NCBI GenBank assembly: GCA_030704615.1
Contig: CM060734.1
Span: 32,752,042-32,816,041 of the forward strand
DNA length: 64,000 nt
Direction: 5' to 3'
Source of the DNA: Takakia lepidozioides
Taxonomy: Eukaryota; Streptophyta; Takakiopsida; Takakiales; Takakiaceae
Numbering within the stretch: the first letter of the stretch is position 1; each line of letters starts with the position of its first letter. Below, piece after piece: positions 35,257-45,486 of this stretch. A program made the translations under genes and the position numbers. Under the pieces are notes generated by a model. That model did no database searches and was not told the origin of the DNA. It saw only the letters and a program-made list of their open reading frames with translations.

Positions 35257-35710
35257 TCAAGGTATCCAACTCAAACAGATAGAATTGTTACTCTTTATTC
35301 TCAATGTATGAGATGTCCTAAACGTCCTATACATTCTGCTCCCTACCATAGTGTAAGGTAGAGCCTTGATAGCAATTCTCTTTCTCTGCTCCTTTCCATA
35401 ACTTGGTGGGCACTGACCATGAGCAAGGTAGTATCTGATTGGCCACTGCCAATCTAACCAGTCATCTGCACTTCCCTGCACCTCCACTGTAAATAGACTC
35501 ACATCTGGTAATTGATCATCTACTCCCGTGGCTGGTTCTCTTGTTGATAACCTTGACAAGTGATCCGCCACAAGATGCAGTCTCCCATGCTTGTAAACAA
35601 CCTCGAACTCAAACTCGTGCAAGATTATTAACCATCTTGCTATTCTTCCGCTTATCAGAGGTTTATTTACCAGGTATATCAGAGCCTGGTGATCCACATA
35701 AAACATAAAT
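35257..35710 (-). pseudogene. Ty3/gypsy RNase H-integrase fragment
   Basis: The frame contains VDHQALIYLVNKPLISGRIA and HLVADHLSRL, the C-terminal RNase H segment of Ty3/gypsy polyproteins. It then shows RIAIKALPYTMVGSRMYR, resembling the spacer before the integrase zinc finger. It ends before the zinc-binding residues. The phrasing is unlike the chromovirus at 39.6-46.5 kb, so it derives from a different gypsy lineage. No LTR was found next to it. Confidence 0.7.
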
Positions 35711-35734
35711 CCCTAAGTATCCAAAAACAGGTAA

Positions 35735-35812
35735 CAGATATGAGAAGAAGTTGTGGGATGAATACTTTTCTAACCGCAGTAACTGGTGGGACAACCGAGG
35801 CAAAAAGGTGAA
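35735..35812 (+). pseudogene. OSB-type PDF-motif relic, copy 1
   Basis: Encodes KKLWDEYFSNRSNWWDNRGK. The pattern LW..YF.N...WWDNR..K is the core of the PDF motif of plant organellar single-stranded DNA-binding (OSB) proteins. A related stretch occurs at 37040-37117 in the same orientation. No OB-fold domain or open gene surrounds it. Family assignment is by motif memory. Confidence 0.5.
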
Positions 35813-35984
35813 TGCCTGTCAAATTACAGAGTGTAGCAGATGCAATTGACCATAGAAACTAGTGTGATAAGTTGAGTTGGGTGCAATTGCACTCTCCCTT
35901 TCCTCTCTACTTCTGTTTGCTATTCAAATGTAGGATTCCTGCCCTTAGTTTAAATTTCAGTCTGGTGCCGAGAGTGGGTAGACC

Positions 35985-36130
35985 CTTGAGGTCATCCATG
36001 ATGTCCTCCCCCATGTCACAGACTGGAAACAAGTCCAAGGAAGTTTTCTGCCTAACTTCATTTTCATCAGACAATTTTCTGGAAACGGACATGGCTTTGG
36101 ACACTACAGCCTCTAAGTCAATAGGGTTGG
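35985..36130 (+). repeat. Dispersed coding-like segment, copy 1 (inverse copy 55280-55425)
   Basis: Encodes SSPMSQTGNK and, 26 codons later, DMALDTTASKS. The minus strand of 55280-55425 encodes SSPMSQTGNK and DMALGTSASKS with similar spacing. The shared protein phase suggests ancestry in a coding sequence of an element or gene family that I cannot identify. Confidence 0.55.
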
Positions 36131-36164
36131 GGCATTTGCTGGGACAATTCTAAAAGGAGAATGT

Positions 36165-36790
36165 TTGTCAGATTACCAGATGTCATTCTGAACACTGCCC
36201 CTGCCCTGGTGGACATGTATGCCAAATGTGGGTGCATCGAGGATGCCAAGGGAGTGTTCAACATTATGGCTGAACCGAGATGTGGTGTCGTGGAGTGCGA
36301 TGCTTGCGGGGTATGCACAACAGGGGTGCGGGATGGAGGCTCCAACCTATGAGCAAATGATGGGGGAAGGGGTGAAGCCCGCCGACATAAGGTTTGTGTG
36401 TGTTTGCAGTGTGTCTGGCAGCCCTGGAAAAGGGCAAAGAGATCCCTGGTGACATGATCAAATCTGCAATTGTTCCAGATGTCATCCTGAACACTGCTCT
36501 GGTGGCCATGTATGCCAAATATGGTAGCATTGAGGATGCCAAGGGAGTGTTCAACACTATGGCTGAATGAGATGTGGTATTGTGGAATGTGATGCTTGCA
36601 GGGTGGCAGAGCAGGGGCGCTATATGGGGCTTTGGAGACCTGAAAGCAAATGATGGGGGAAGGGGTGAAGTTCGACCACATCATGTTTGTGTGCATTTGC
36701 AGTGCGTGTGCAAGCCTGGCAGCCCTGGAAAAGGGCATCAGAGGTGCATGGTTGCATCACCAAAGCTGGAAATGTACCAGATGGATCAAT
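36165..36790 (+). pseudogene. PPR relic, fourth family member or related gene
   Basis: Fragments in three frames: DVILNTAPALVDMYAKCGCI then EDAKGVFNIMAE; VVSWSAMLAGYAQQGCG; then a second, similar round (DVILNTALVAMYAKYGSIED, AKGVFNTMAE, stop, DVVLWNVMLAGW). The segment is therefore two tandemly duplicated PPR units with several frameshifts and stops. It is bracketed by the two OSB-like motif relics on the same strand. Confidence 0.8.
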
Positions 36791-37039
36791 AGCTACAAGA
36801 AACTTGCATGGGTAGATGGTCAATTAGAAGCCGCAACAGCAGCGGCACAATGATAAACTCAGGCACTGGTAATGAAGGCACCTTCTTCAACACATTTCAC
36901 CCTGTTTTTCCCTCTTATCATAATCGGCCCTAAATTTTCATGTTGAATTCTGCAAGTTAGCTGGTTGAGTGAGCCTTTGATAGTTTGGAGCGACTTTGAC
37001 ATGGTACTGCCAATGTGACAACAGGGAAGTGTCCAGAAA

Positions 37040-37117
37040 CAGGTAACAGCTGAGACGAGGAGAAGCTGTGGAATGAATATTTTTCTAACCCCAGTCAATG
37101 GTGGGACAACCGAGGCA
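37040..37117 (+). pseudogene. OSB-type PDF-motif relic, copy 2
   Basis: Encodes EKLWNEYFSNPSQWWDNRGK, closer to the usual PDF motif than copy 1 (NPSQWWDNR). It is preceded by ccagaaacaggtaacag, matching ccaaaaacaggtaacag before copy 1, so the duplicated unit is longer than the motif. A stop (ctgag in the motif's frame) lies just upstream. Confidence 0.5.
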
Positions 37118-37298
37118 AAAACTTCATGAACTTAAGGCATGAGTTTAGTGTTCCTAGCATGCATGCAGAGACGCAGTGTAGAAGTTAGGCTTAGACTTTT
37201 ATCATGGCTGAATTTTGTTGACAGTGTTCCAACACTTACTCTCTGGGATTCTATTCTATTTTGTGGAGCTTGAATCCCCAATGGTACTTCTTTCACTA

Positions 37299-38167
37299 CA
37301 CTAGTGGTATGTATTCCTCTAGTCATGTTCCTAATCACTTGCACATCACTGTAATAGTGGTATAATTAAAAACTGTGGGAGTAGCCAAATGCACACAATT
37401 GTCCACATTACCACTCATATAGTGGTATAAGTAATCACCTATATATTACTGTATTAGTGGTATGGATTCCTCCAGTGGTATTCCTAATCACGTACACACC
37501 ACTCTGTTAGTAATCACTCCAATCCATGGTTCCCACTCAGAGAGACACCATGGATGACTCAAACAGCTTACATACCACTCTGTGGGTAATCATTCCAATG
37601 ACTTGCTGAGAGACGTCATTCACTCACATAACCACGCTGTGAATGATATTGTATATTCTCAGTTTTCATAGAATGACTATATGAGTCATTTCGTGATCAC
37701 TCAACGAGTGGTTTCGGAAGTCATTGAATTTTTCACTCCATCCATTTCGTAGCACTGACACACAACACGTGTCCATGTTGAGAGTGTCGCCACGTGTCGA
37801 TATAATCTCCAATATCATCCACGGACCACCGGCTTACACGTGTCCACTGCAAAACGGAAGTCATTACTTTACCACTATGACACGTCAGTTTACCACTGTG
37901 ACACGTCATAAGTGGTTAGTTTACCTCTGTGACACGTCATTGACATGTCACAGTGGTTAATTTACCACTGTGACACGTCAGCTAACAGGTGGACCCGGAC
38001 GTGAGTGGTTCGAACCACTGACCATAACCACTAGTGCCACGTCTTTTACCACTCACTTGTCCTAATCCACTGGTTCTTCATCACTCTGGGGCCAGAGTGG
38101 TTTAGTGTCTTTTACCACTCATAATGAGTGGTTAATAGAGTGGTTATTCCACGTTTTTCTTCTAGTG
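37299..38167. mobile_element. CACTA-like non-autonomous element
   Basis: The right end, cgtttttcttctagtg, is the reverse complement of a canonical CACTA terminus (cactagaagaaaaacg). The left end is less clear; cactagtgg at 37299 is the best candidate. The inside is packed with short motifs in both orientations (agtggta/taccact) and, at about 37870-37985, five close variants of ccactgtgacacgtca. Such dense subterminal repeats are typical of En/Spm-type elements. No 3-bp target duplication and no transposase were seen. Confidence 0.5.
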
Positions 38168-38381
38168 CGCCCTCCCCGCCCTCGCCGCCCCGCCCCCCAT
38201 CCATCACCCCATACATCACATGAGTCGCATGATCCATGTGTTGCAACCATCCCATGATGACGGACAGCCTCCCATAACATGATGTGACACATAGCCATTG
38301 CAGGCCGTAGGTGATCGCAATCATCATGCTGGCATGCTTTTTGCGTCCTAGCCGCACGCACATGGCGTCGCTGACGCTTCG

Positions 38382-39330
38382 ATGCGGCCCCTCACATGTC
38401 ACCACCCACGTCAACTCTTGAGTGTTGAGATTCATGGCAGCCTCAGGACATCTTCTCCAAGCTCAATGGCGTCTGATGTGGCCGGATTATATGATCCCGG
38501 TGGAAGCGGTATTGCAGGCACTCTCTTGCATATGAATTGGCTTGCATGTGTTACAAACTGTTCAGTGAGCTTTGGCGGTGAAGCGATTACTCATTGGAGG
38601 TCACTGTACCCTGTGTTTGAGCCGGGGCAGAGGCACATCATGGAGGGTGTTCTTTGTAAGCATGGACTGAAGCGTCCTGGAAAAATAATGAAGACGAGGG
38701 TAGAGAGTGACGACAGTATTATGGAGGCGGCTACACGAGATGTTAAACACAGGAAGCAGTTGAGTTTACGGAATGAGCTAGGGAATGATTCTGAGGATGA
38801 CGACATCTCCATCTTGGACACATCTCCTCTTGTGCCACATGTAACTATTACCACTCAACGCATTGGCAACTCTACTTTGGATGGACCTCCTGTTGTGCCA
38901 CAGGTACCTGTTACCACTCAACGCATGTGGCAGCTCTACTTTGAAGGGACCTGCTGCTGTGCCACATGACACCGTGAAAGCTCAACGCATTGTGAAGACT
39001 ACATTGGACGGACCTGCTGCTGTGCCATAGGAAAGTCGTCGACCTGAAGACCACATTGTGAAGGAGGAACCTGTTGCATCTTTAAGTAGAGAAGAGGCCA
39101 TAGATGGCCTTGTCAAGGCGTCCTTGCTGCTGACCTCGGATATTGTTGTGCCTCCGAAACCCGCACCTGTTCCATGCCCAGGACTCACCTATCTAATGAA
39201 GTACGGCTAGCTGCCTGAGGGATTCCCTTCCCCAGATGATGCTTCTTTCCCGGACCGCCTGGTTGCACATATCGGGAAATTCGAGTTTTCAGACCAAATG
39301 ATAGGCACTGCATTTGGTCAATGGTGGCTT
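38382..39330 (+). pseudogene. Unidentified coding relic with tandem peptide repeats
   Basis: A 195-codon open frame includes SFGGEAITHWRSLYPVFEPG and a charged stretch (NELGNDSEDDDISI). It then meets about three 60-bp tandem units (about 38830-39030) encoding variants of TTQRIGNSTLDGPPVVPQVP. The frame breaks at 38967, and later pieces (LVKASLLLTSDIVVPPKPAP; FPSPDDASFPDRLVAHIGKF then FSDQMIGTAFGQWWLKAR) end at a gtacgt donor-like site near 39340. It could be a captured gene or element ORF. I do not recognise the family. Confidence 0.35.
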
Positions 39331-39642
39331 AAGGCACGGGTACGTACACCTTTTTTCTGGCCTGCACCTTCTTTTACATGTTCCCTTCCTTCATGATGCG
39401 TGTCTCTACAATGTGTTTGAAGTTCCGAGCTGTAGTAAGTTTACTATGACTGCTGAAATGAACCTTGCATCTCCAATGAGGGGGAGCATGTCCATGCATC
39501 TCCAGAGGAGAAGGCAGTTGTTGAAAAAGTGGTGGAGTTATTCGGGGGCCGTCCTGGAGTATGTCGTGAGTATATTGCTCAGTTGAATGAAATTAATGGC
39601 ATATTAGTGGACCCTCCCTTGTAAGGACAAGGCCTCCCTTTA

Positions 39643-39647
39643 GGCTA
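39643..39647. repeat. Target-site duplication GGCTA, left copy
   Basis: GGCTA directly precedes the 5' LTR, and an identical GGCTA directly follows the 3' LTR at 46468-46472. Five-base duplications are usual for Ty3/gypsy integration. Confidence 0.85.
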
Positions 39648-40273
39648 TGTCATGGACATAGCCCAGAGGAACTAGGAGTAAATACCAGAAGTTACTAAAT
39701 TACCATGTTATCGAAAATTACTGTGATCTACCACGATTTACCATAAGTTACCAAGTTACCGGGAGTTTATCAAATTACCGAGAGTAACTTAGGAAACTGC
39801 TCAGGAAGCTTCCATTGGAGGAAACTTCTCCATCAAGATACCTCCTTTGTTTAAGGAAACTTTTTCATCAAGATACCTCCTTTGTTTAAGGAAACTTCTC
39901 TATCAAGATACCTCCTTTGTTTAATGAAACTTCTCCATCAAGATGTCTCTTAGGGAACCTCCTAGTAGCCAGTATATATAGGATGCGAGACTGGACACTC
40001 TTCAGTCTCGCCAACACCGGTTCAAGCTACTCTTATTTCCAGTTCCCAGTACTATAGCCCAGTTTCCAGTATCTGGTACTCCAGTCCAGTTTCCAGCATT
40101 CTAGTATTCAAATCGTGTTTCAATATCTTGTACTCTTGTTTATTGTTATAAAGATCGTCTTGATTCCTATTTACTCATCATGCATTCGACCACGCCAATC
40201 TTGACTTCTTGTCTAGTCTTGTACCTCTAGTCTGATCTCTTGTTTGTGTTCAGTCATGTTCTCGTCCTTGACA
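39648..40273 (+). repeat. 5' LTR (626 bp)
   Basis: Begins TGTCATGG and ends TTGACA. A TATA box (agtatatatagg) lies at about 39970. It contains about four tandem units of the type aacttctccatcaagatacc plus tcctttgtttaagg (39830-39955), of which the 3' LTR has only one; this explains the about 100-bp length difference. Confidence 0.9.
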
Positions 40274-40311
40274 GTTTGACGAAACTAAAGTTTGTTATTT
40301 AGTTAGTTAAG

Positions 40312-41444
40312 ATGGAAGACACATTTGTGGAAATGGTCACCACATTGCAGAGTCTTCAGCTCCAGATGCAAGAACTTTGTGCCTCTACTGCCCAACTACA
40401 AGCTGATCAGTCTCAAGATCTTGGCAACGCTATCAACAATTTGCAACAACAAATTTCAGAGTTGAAGGAGTCGAACAATGGATCTTCAACCTTACGAGTC
40501 TCTACTACAACAAATCATACTGCAACGGTTCCTCCAAATCTTCAACAGATTACAAGAGAACCAAAGGTCAGCATGCCCGAGAAATTTGATGCGACGAGAT
40601 CAAGATTTCGCGGTTTGGTTCAACAAGTACAATTGTTCATACGTCTACATCCACAACGCTACCTGATGAAGGTATTCAAGTGGGATTCGTGGGCACCATT
40701 CTATCAGGCGCTCCCATATCTTGGTTTGCATCGCTATTATAGAAAAATTCGCATTTACTATACAATTTTGAAGCGTTCATGTCCGAGTTCACTGCAACGT
40801 TTGGAGAGAATGATAGAGAGAGAGTTGCAGAGACAAAGACGTGAAATCTTCGACAAGGAGCACGTCCAGCTTCCGTTAATGCTGCCGAATTTCGACAACT
40901 TGCGTGTAACCTCGACTGGAATGAGAAAAGCTTCATTAGTCAGTTTCGACGTGGCCTAAAAGAGGATGTAAAAGATTTGTTGCTGACAATGCCAAACGTA
41001 AGTACACTGAGTGAATTCATCACCCAAGTCATTGCATGCGATAATCGTTTGTTCGAAAGTCGTCAAGAGAAGCGATCTGGATGGTCGACGACGCACCATG
41101 CCGCTGCTACTACGGCATCAAACACAACGATCCATCAGACATCCAGTAATGATTCTATGCAGATTGATGCTGTCCGATTCAAGCCATTGATGCCACAAGA
41201 AAAACAAAGACGACGCTCGAATGGATTATGCCTTTATTGCGGAGAAGATGATCACATAGCATTAAACTGCTCCAACAAGAGAAGATTCAAAGCTCGGGGC
41301 ACAACTCAAGTGTTCGATACGAGGAGTCGGAAAACGAAGATGTTCAGTCATAGTAGGGACCATGCGGATGGACACCCCAAATTCTTCACCAAAAAAATGT
41401 CTTTTTTTTACCTCCAGACCCTGTACCTTGTTTCACAGTTCTAG
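40312..41444 (+). pseudogene. gag-like ORF, frameshifted
   Basis: Starts with ATG (MEDTFVEMVTTLQSLQLQMQ) and a coiled-coil-like N-terminus. Near 40610 the true frame changes, a stop interrupts it near 40740, and it continues through EFTATFGENDRERVAE and FISQFRRGLKEDVKDLLL. A CCHC zinc knuckle (CLYCGEDDHIALNC, C-x2-C-x4-H-x4-C) lies at about 41229-41270. This is the structural protein region of the element. Confidence 0.8.
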
Positions 41445-41455
41445 TAAAGATCAGG

Positions 41456-41908
41456 ATGCAAAATCGAGATATCTCCGTAGAAGCACTTTTGGACTCAGGC
41501 GCTTCAACGTGTTTTATTGACAAAGACTTTGAAAAACAATACAATTTAACGCTCGTAAGAAAGAAATTCTCGGCCCCTGTTGAAGTTATCGATGGACAAC
41601 CGTTAGCATCAGGAAATATTGACCATGAAACTCGACCTCTTGAAGTGAAGCTTAAAAATCAAGCATCAGAGATTGTTTTCAATGTCATCCAGTCTCCAAC
41701 GAATCCTGTGATCATTGGACTTCCCTGGTTTGTGCTTCATAATCTTGACATCAACTGGCGATCACGAAAAATTTCGGCAAAACAAAAATGCAAAAGTACC
41801 AAAGGTATTCAACCCCTGTTTCTTGGAGCTAGAGCCTTCATAAGAGCTACGAAGAAATACACGACATTTGCACTTTATGCGACTCCGATCAAAACCACAG
41901 CAGACTAA
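41456..41908 (+). pseudogene. Retroviral-type aspartic protease domain
   Basis: A 150-codon open piece carries the active-site motif ALLDSGASTCFIDKDF and the later VIIGLPWF flap-partner segment. It looks structurally complete but is separated from gag by a stop. The RT leader (YQDFKDVFEKK) starts in another frame just downstream. Confidence 0.85.
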
Positions 41909-42010
41909 GGTACTTCGACATTACCCGCTCAATATCAAGATTTCAAGGATGTCTTCGAGAAGAAAAATACAAACACGTTGTCATAACATCGACATTATAA
42001 TTGTGCAATT

Positions 42011-42735
42011 GAGTTGCAAAAATATTGGTCTTTTTTCGATCATTAAACGTATTGGAGCAGTAGCATACAAGCTGGAGTTACCACCACATGTGAAGATCCA
42101 CCCAGTGTTTCACGTTTCTCTACTACGTCGTTACGAACCTCGACCATCAATATTCAAAGATAATCAAGAACCACAACCTTTACCAGAGTTGATAGACGGA
42201 AATGAAGAGTGGGAGGTCGACCGTGTTCTGAAAAAACGCACATACAAACGAGGGCGACATGAGGTGTTGAAGTATTTGGTTTATGGAAAGGATTTCCATT
42301 ACATGAAGCTACCTAGGAACCGGTGCAAAATCTCGCAAATGCTCAATTGACAATTCAAGCTTTCGAAAATTCAAACAACGAGGACGTTGCTTAAGGTTCT
42401 AGATGGAGAAGGAAAGTTCCCTAGAAGTTTCCAGAATAATTAGGAAGGTTCCTAAGAAGTTTGATTTGAGGCCCTCATGTCGAACCTCTAAGATATTCAT
42501 ATTATGGAGAGTAGGTCAAATCTTTGATAAAGTCATATTGTGGAGAATATGTCAAACCTAGGAAGGTTGACTTTAAGAAGTTTTGACTTGAGGCTATCAA
42601 GTCAAACCTTTAAAATAATCATATTGTGAAGGGTATATAAATCTGCAATGAAAGCCTAGAAGGCATCGAGTTGTTTTGGGAAAAAGTTGAGAAGTACTTC
42701 TATTCTAGTTTGTGTAGATCCTGGGTGTTACACTG
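42011..42735 (+). mobile_element. Nested 3' end of a second chromovirus
   Basis: Between the RT leader and the RT core lies foreign sequence. It holds the end of another Ty3/gypsy pol (YKLELPPHVKIHPVFHVSLL), a chromodomain start (EWEVDRVLKKRTYK) with a stop in place of Trp, and its C-terminus (NLANAQLTIQAF). A purine-rich agatggagaaggaaag then leads into about 310 bp resembling an LTR, with a TATA box (gggtatataaatc, about 42633) and ending gtgttaca. Host RT resumes at once with [10 protein letters not shown]. About 60 residues of host RT are missing. Insertion followed by a deletion that removed most of the guest and part of the host fits this. Confidence 0.75.
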
Positions 42736-43810
42736 ATTTCCGGACTCCTCGAACAACTTGGACGAGCAATTTTTTTCACAAAGATTGATTTGAGAGGAGC
42801 TTACAACCTTGTACGAATAAAAGAAAGAGACAAATGGAAGACTGCTTTTCACATAAGGTACGAACATTTCGAATATAGTGTTATGCCTTTCGGTCTTACA
42901 AATGCTCCAACAATTTTTCAACACATGATGAATGACATCTTTCGAGAATTTTTAGATGACTTTGTAGTCATCTATTTGGACGACATTTTGATATTTTCAC
43001 AGAATGAAGAAGAACATGGTCGCCATGTACGCCTTGTGATAAATTGAGGGAAAAAAGACTATATGCCAAGTTAGAAAAATGTTTTTTCCTCCAATCTGAA
43101 GTCGAATTTTTGGGCTACATTATTTCCGATAAATGAGTCTTTATGGATCAGAAGATAATACAAACCATCATCGAGTGAATTAAACCAACTTCAGTCCGAG
43201 ACGTACAATATTTTCTAGGATTTGCAAATTTCTATAGAATCTTCATCAAGGACTACTCCAAAATTGCTGCACCATTGACACGACTCACGGGAAGGACAAA
43301 TTTGTATGAGACAAGAAGGCTGACCAAACATTTGAAAGGCTGAAGCAGGCATTTACAACGGCTCCAATACTAGTACACGCAGATCCATCTAAACCATTCT
43401 TTTTGGAAGCAGATGCATCGGACTTTGCACTTGACGCGGTACTCTCTCAATACGGTACAGATGGCCAACTTCATCCTGTTGGTTTTCGTTCTCGCAAATT
43501 TTTCGCTGCGGAGATCAATTATGAAATCCATGACAAAGAACTTCTAGCGATTATCGATGCTTTTGATGAGTGGCGTCATCTATTGGAAGGAGTTAAACAT
43601 CAGGTCACTGTCTATACCGATCATAAAAACCTCGAGTATTTTATGAGTGCTCGTGTTTTGAATCGACGTCAAGCGAGATGGAGTATATCACTAGCAAGGT
43701 TTGATTTTGTTATTACCTACCGTCCCGGACATCTTCAAAGAAAACCAGATGCTCTTTCTCGACGATCGTATCTTGCGCCAAAAGAAGAGGATATAGCTTT
43801 TGACCAATAG
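42736..43810 (+). pseudogene. Reverse transcriptase and RNase H region
   Basis: RT core motifs [29 protein letters not shown] and YLDDILIFS (the YxDD catalytic site) are present. A stop follows near 43047 and several more occur up to 43400. The RNase H part (43403-43810) is open: [15 protein letters not shown], the KELLAI helix, [10 protein letters not shown] and KPDALSRR carry the expected acidic residues. The first RT palm residues are missing because of the nested fragment. Confidence 0.9.
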
Positions 43811-43822
43811 AAATCCATCATC

Positions 43823-45380
43823 TTGAAACCAGCAAATCTTCAATTGAATATGCTATCTATGTCCACCTATGACGATGTAGAGATCATCAAGGAGATTCAT
43901 GAAGCACTGAAGAACGACCAATTTGCCACGACACTACGAAATCAACTAAATCGACCTCGAGACAACCCACATGTTACAAACGACTTCGAATTCAAAGATG
44001 ACTTACTTTATTTCAAGGGACTTCTCTATGTACCTCCAGGATCTACACGACTTCAAATTCTTCAAATATGTTATGATCTTCCGGCTTCAAGACATTTCGG
44101 CTTCAACAAAACAATGGAATTGATATCCAGGGACTATTGGTGGCCGCAGGTGTGGAAACTCGTGAAAGAATTTGTAAAATCTTGTGACACATGTGCTAGG
44201 GCGAAGGGACCATGACATTGACCTTACAATCTTCTTCAACCATAACCCATTCCTAAGGGTCCATGGTAGTCCTTGTCTATGGACTTTATTACGGACCTTC
44301 CAATTTCCAAGACCACCGACTCAATCCTTGTTATTGTAGATCGTTTTACAAAGATGACACATTTCATTCTATGTAATAACACGGTTAGTGGTGAAGAAAC
44401 TGCAAGACTTTTCTTCAATAATATCTACCGCATTCATGGACTCCCGAAAGACATCGTATCTGATCAAGGACCACAGTTCATATCAAATTTCTGGAGGGGA
44501 TTATTTCACATATTGGATACTAAGATCAACCTCTCTACAGCTAATCATCCACAGAATGATGGTCAAACCGAACGCGCAAACCAGATTTTGGAGCAATATC
44601 TTCGTTGTACGATAAATTATCACCAAGATAATTGGACGGACCTTCTGCCTTTAGTTGAGTTTGCCTACAACAACACTATACATTATTCGACCAAACAAAC
44701 TCCATTTTTTTTCCAATTATGGTCATCATCCTCAAGCAAACCCTTTCCACATGAAAACTGTTGGAAGCCCTGCTGTAGAACACCTTGCTACTCATCTTGC
44801 TATGATTCACAAGGAGCTTACATTCCGCCTCGCGGAAGCTCAAAAATAATACAATGAGTATGCAGATCAACATCGTCAACTCCAACCCCAGTTCAAGGTC
44901 GGAGATCGTGTGTGGCTTCTTCGACGGGATATACAAACCTCGTGACCATCAATGAAGTTGGATTATCAACACATGGGACCATTCAAAATTATTCGACAAA
45001 TAAATCAGGTCAGTTTTCGGCTTAAACTCCCACGAAGTATGTGCATTCATCAAGTCTTTCATGTTTTATTATTGGAGTTGTATCATCCATCGAATATTCC
45101 AGGGAGAGTCTCCGTACCATCTCCACCAATCGACGTCAATCAGGAAATCGAGTATAAAGTCGACGAAGTCCTAGACTCTCGCATCAAGTATAAACGTCGT
45201 GAATATTTCGTACATTGGAAAGACTACGACATCAACGAACGAATGTGGGAACCTTCATCCAACCTCGCCAATGCATCTGAAAAAGTCCAAGAGTTTCATC
45301 AACGATATCCAACTAAGTCCCGAGCTACACGTCAATTAGACGTCACAACGATGATGTCAACCAAGTTAGCTTCAAGGTGA
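43823..45380 (+). pseudogene. Integrase with zinc-binding region, DDE core and chromodomain
   Basis: The zinc region reads LPASRHFGFNKTMELI then CDTCARAKG; the first His of the usual H2C2 pair appears replaced by Tyr (CYDLP). The core has Asp in SMDFITDLP, Asp in VSDQGPQF and Glu in DGQTERANQ, the DDE triad. A frame change near 44760-44950 precedes the C-terminal part (FRLKLPRSMCIHQVFHVLL) and an intact chromodomain (YKVDEVLDSRI, REYFVHWKDYDINERMWEPS). Chromodomains direct chromovirus integration to histone-marked chromatin. Two stops split the region. Confidence 0.9.
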
Positions 45381-45436
45381 AGACTCCACATTAAGTATAC
45401 CTGATATACGCTAAGGAGGAAGGAGCATCACACATC

Positions 45437-45449
45437 AATATATATATAG
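45437..45449 (+). promoter_or_regulatory. TATA-like element upstream of the extra ORF
   Basis: aatatatatatag lies about 40 bp before the ATG of the 133-codon ORF and outside the LTRs. It could drive a separate transcript; nothing shows that it does. Confidence 0.3.
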
Positions 45450-45486
45450 CTACACTTCCAGCACTTTTGCATCTTGTATTGGTAGC

